A program made the translations under genes and the position numbers. Below are positions 6,103 to 6,239 of a stretch of 6,239 bases of DNA, one piece after another. How positions within the stretch are numbered: the stretch's first letter is position 1; the number at the start of each line of letters is the position of its first letter. The stretch covers positions 1-6,239 of the forward strand of contig JAGQLJ010000033.1 in the NCBI GenBank assembly GCA_020429495.1, given 5' to 3'. The stretch is from Candidatus Dojkabacteria bacterium. Lineage in GTDB: Bacteria; Patescibacteriota; Dojkabacteria; J137. The notes beneath the pieces were generated by a model. It was not told the origin of the DNA. It did no database searches and saw only the letters and a list, made by a program, of their open reading frames with translations.

Positions 6103-6119
6103 ATTCTACATTAATGTAG
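6103..6119 (-). promoter_or_regulatory. ftsQ -10 box overlapping a perfect 14-base palindrome
   Basis: CTACATTAATGTAG (6106-6119) is a perfect palindrome. On the minus strand its end overlaps TGTAGAAT (6110-6103), a 5/6 -10 box preceded by TG. Transcription starting seven bases later would begin at about 6096, exactly the ftsQ ATG, so the message could be leaderless. A protein bound at the palindrome would cover the box. No convincing -35 is present. Confidence 0.45.
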
Positions 6120-6162
6120 GATTTAATAGCGAGTCTATTTCCTTCTGCTATAAGGAGAGAAA

Positions 6163-6202
6163 GATAGAAACAAGAAAGCACCCCGTTTTATTGGGATGCT
6201 TT
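6163..6202 (-). terminator. Terminator of the gene upstream of ftsQ
   Basis: On the minus strand AAAGCATCCC (6202-6193) pairs with GGGGTGCTTT (6184-6175) over 10 pairs including one G-U, with an 8-base loop. It is followed by an interrupted T-rich tail (CTTGTTTCTATC). On the plus strand the wobble becomes a C-A mismatch, so the structure favours the minus strand. It lies just after the TAA at 6207-6209. Confidence 0.6.
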
Positions 6203-6206
6203 TAAC

Positions 6207-6239
6207 TTAAATACCAAAGGAAATTAAAGTCCTAATTTC
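6207..6239 (-). CDS. Possible C-terminal tail of an upstream minus-strand gene
   Basis: One minus-strand frame is open from the right edge to a TAA at 6209-6207, encoding EIRTLISFGI. The other two frames stop earlier. A terminator follows within a few bases, as expected at a gene end. The fragment is too short to identify. In division clusters this place is often held by a mur gene or ddl, but nothing here shows which. Confidence 0.35.
   Translation of the reverse strand, partial: EIRTLISFGI

Noticed and set aside
6150..6158. Plus-strand TAAGGAGAG resembling a ribosome binding site
   Set aside because: No start codon or open frame follows on the plus strand before the terminator hairpin.

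Overview
The window is an AT-rich bacterial chromosomal segment with the core of a division cluster (ftsQ, ftsA, ftsZ, in that order, all on the minus strand), followed by a small unknown gene. A sortase lies on the plus strand, and the 5' two-thirds of a primary sigma-70 factor gene runs off the left edge on the minus strand. The right edge holds what looks like the last codons of another minus-strand gene and its terminator. All genes read through in the standard genetic code.

Organism: no gene has a recognisable Shine-Dalgarno sequence at its start, base composition is low in G+C, a sortase sits beside a divisome that includes FtsA, and a dispersed repeat of a kind I associate with many uncultivated lineages lies after ftsZ. 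Together these suggest a Candidate Phyla Radiation (Patescibacteria) member rather than a Firmicute, which would have strong ribosome binding sites. This is inference; no rRNA is present to settle it.

Layout from left to right: rpoD/sigA-type gene (minus, partial, 1-808); a short divergent intergenic region; sortase (plus, 900-1757); an unknown 87-residue protein (minus, 1754-2017) whose stop codon overlaps that of the sortase; 191 bases of intergenic DNA with two abutting dispersed repeats (about 2109-2215); ftsZ (2209-3417); 199 bases with a strong terminator for ftsA, a dyad and candidate ftsZ promoters; ftsA (3617-4873); 140 bases with a large dyad and a TATAAT box; ftsQ (5014-6096); then an upstream palindrome, a terminator and a possible gene tail.

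How it works together: FtsZ polymerises at midcell. FtsA tethers it to the membrane through its C-terminal amphipathic helix by binding the FtsZ C-terminal peptide, and both parts are visible here. FtsQ links the ring to the periplasmic or cell-wall synthesis subcomplex. Unusually for this cluster, the three genes are not tightly packed. Each has its own intergenic region with a TGTA(T/G)A(A/T)T box close to the start codon and an inverted repeat near it, and a terminator separates ftsA from ftsZ. This points to individually promoted, possibly leaderless or very short-leader messages. I found no clear novel defence or mobile system. The most interesting signals are the regulatory dyads, the leaderless-type promoters, the composite repeat at the ftsZ 3' end, and insertions in the sigma factor and FtsQ.
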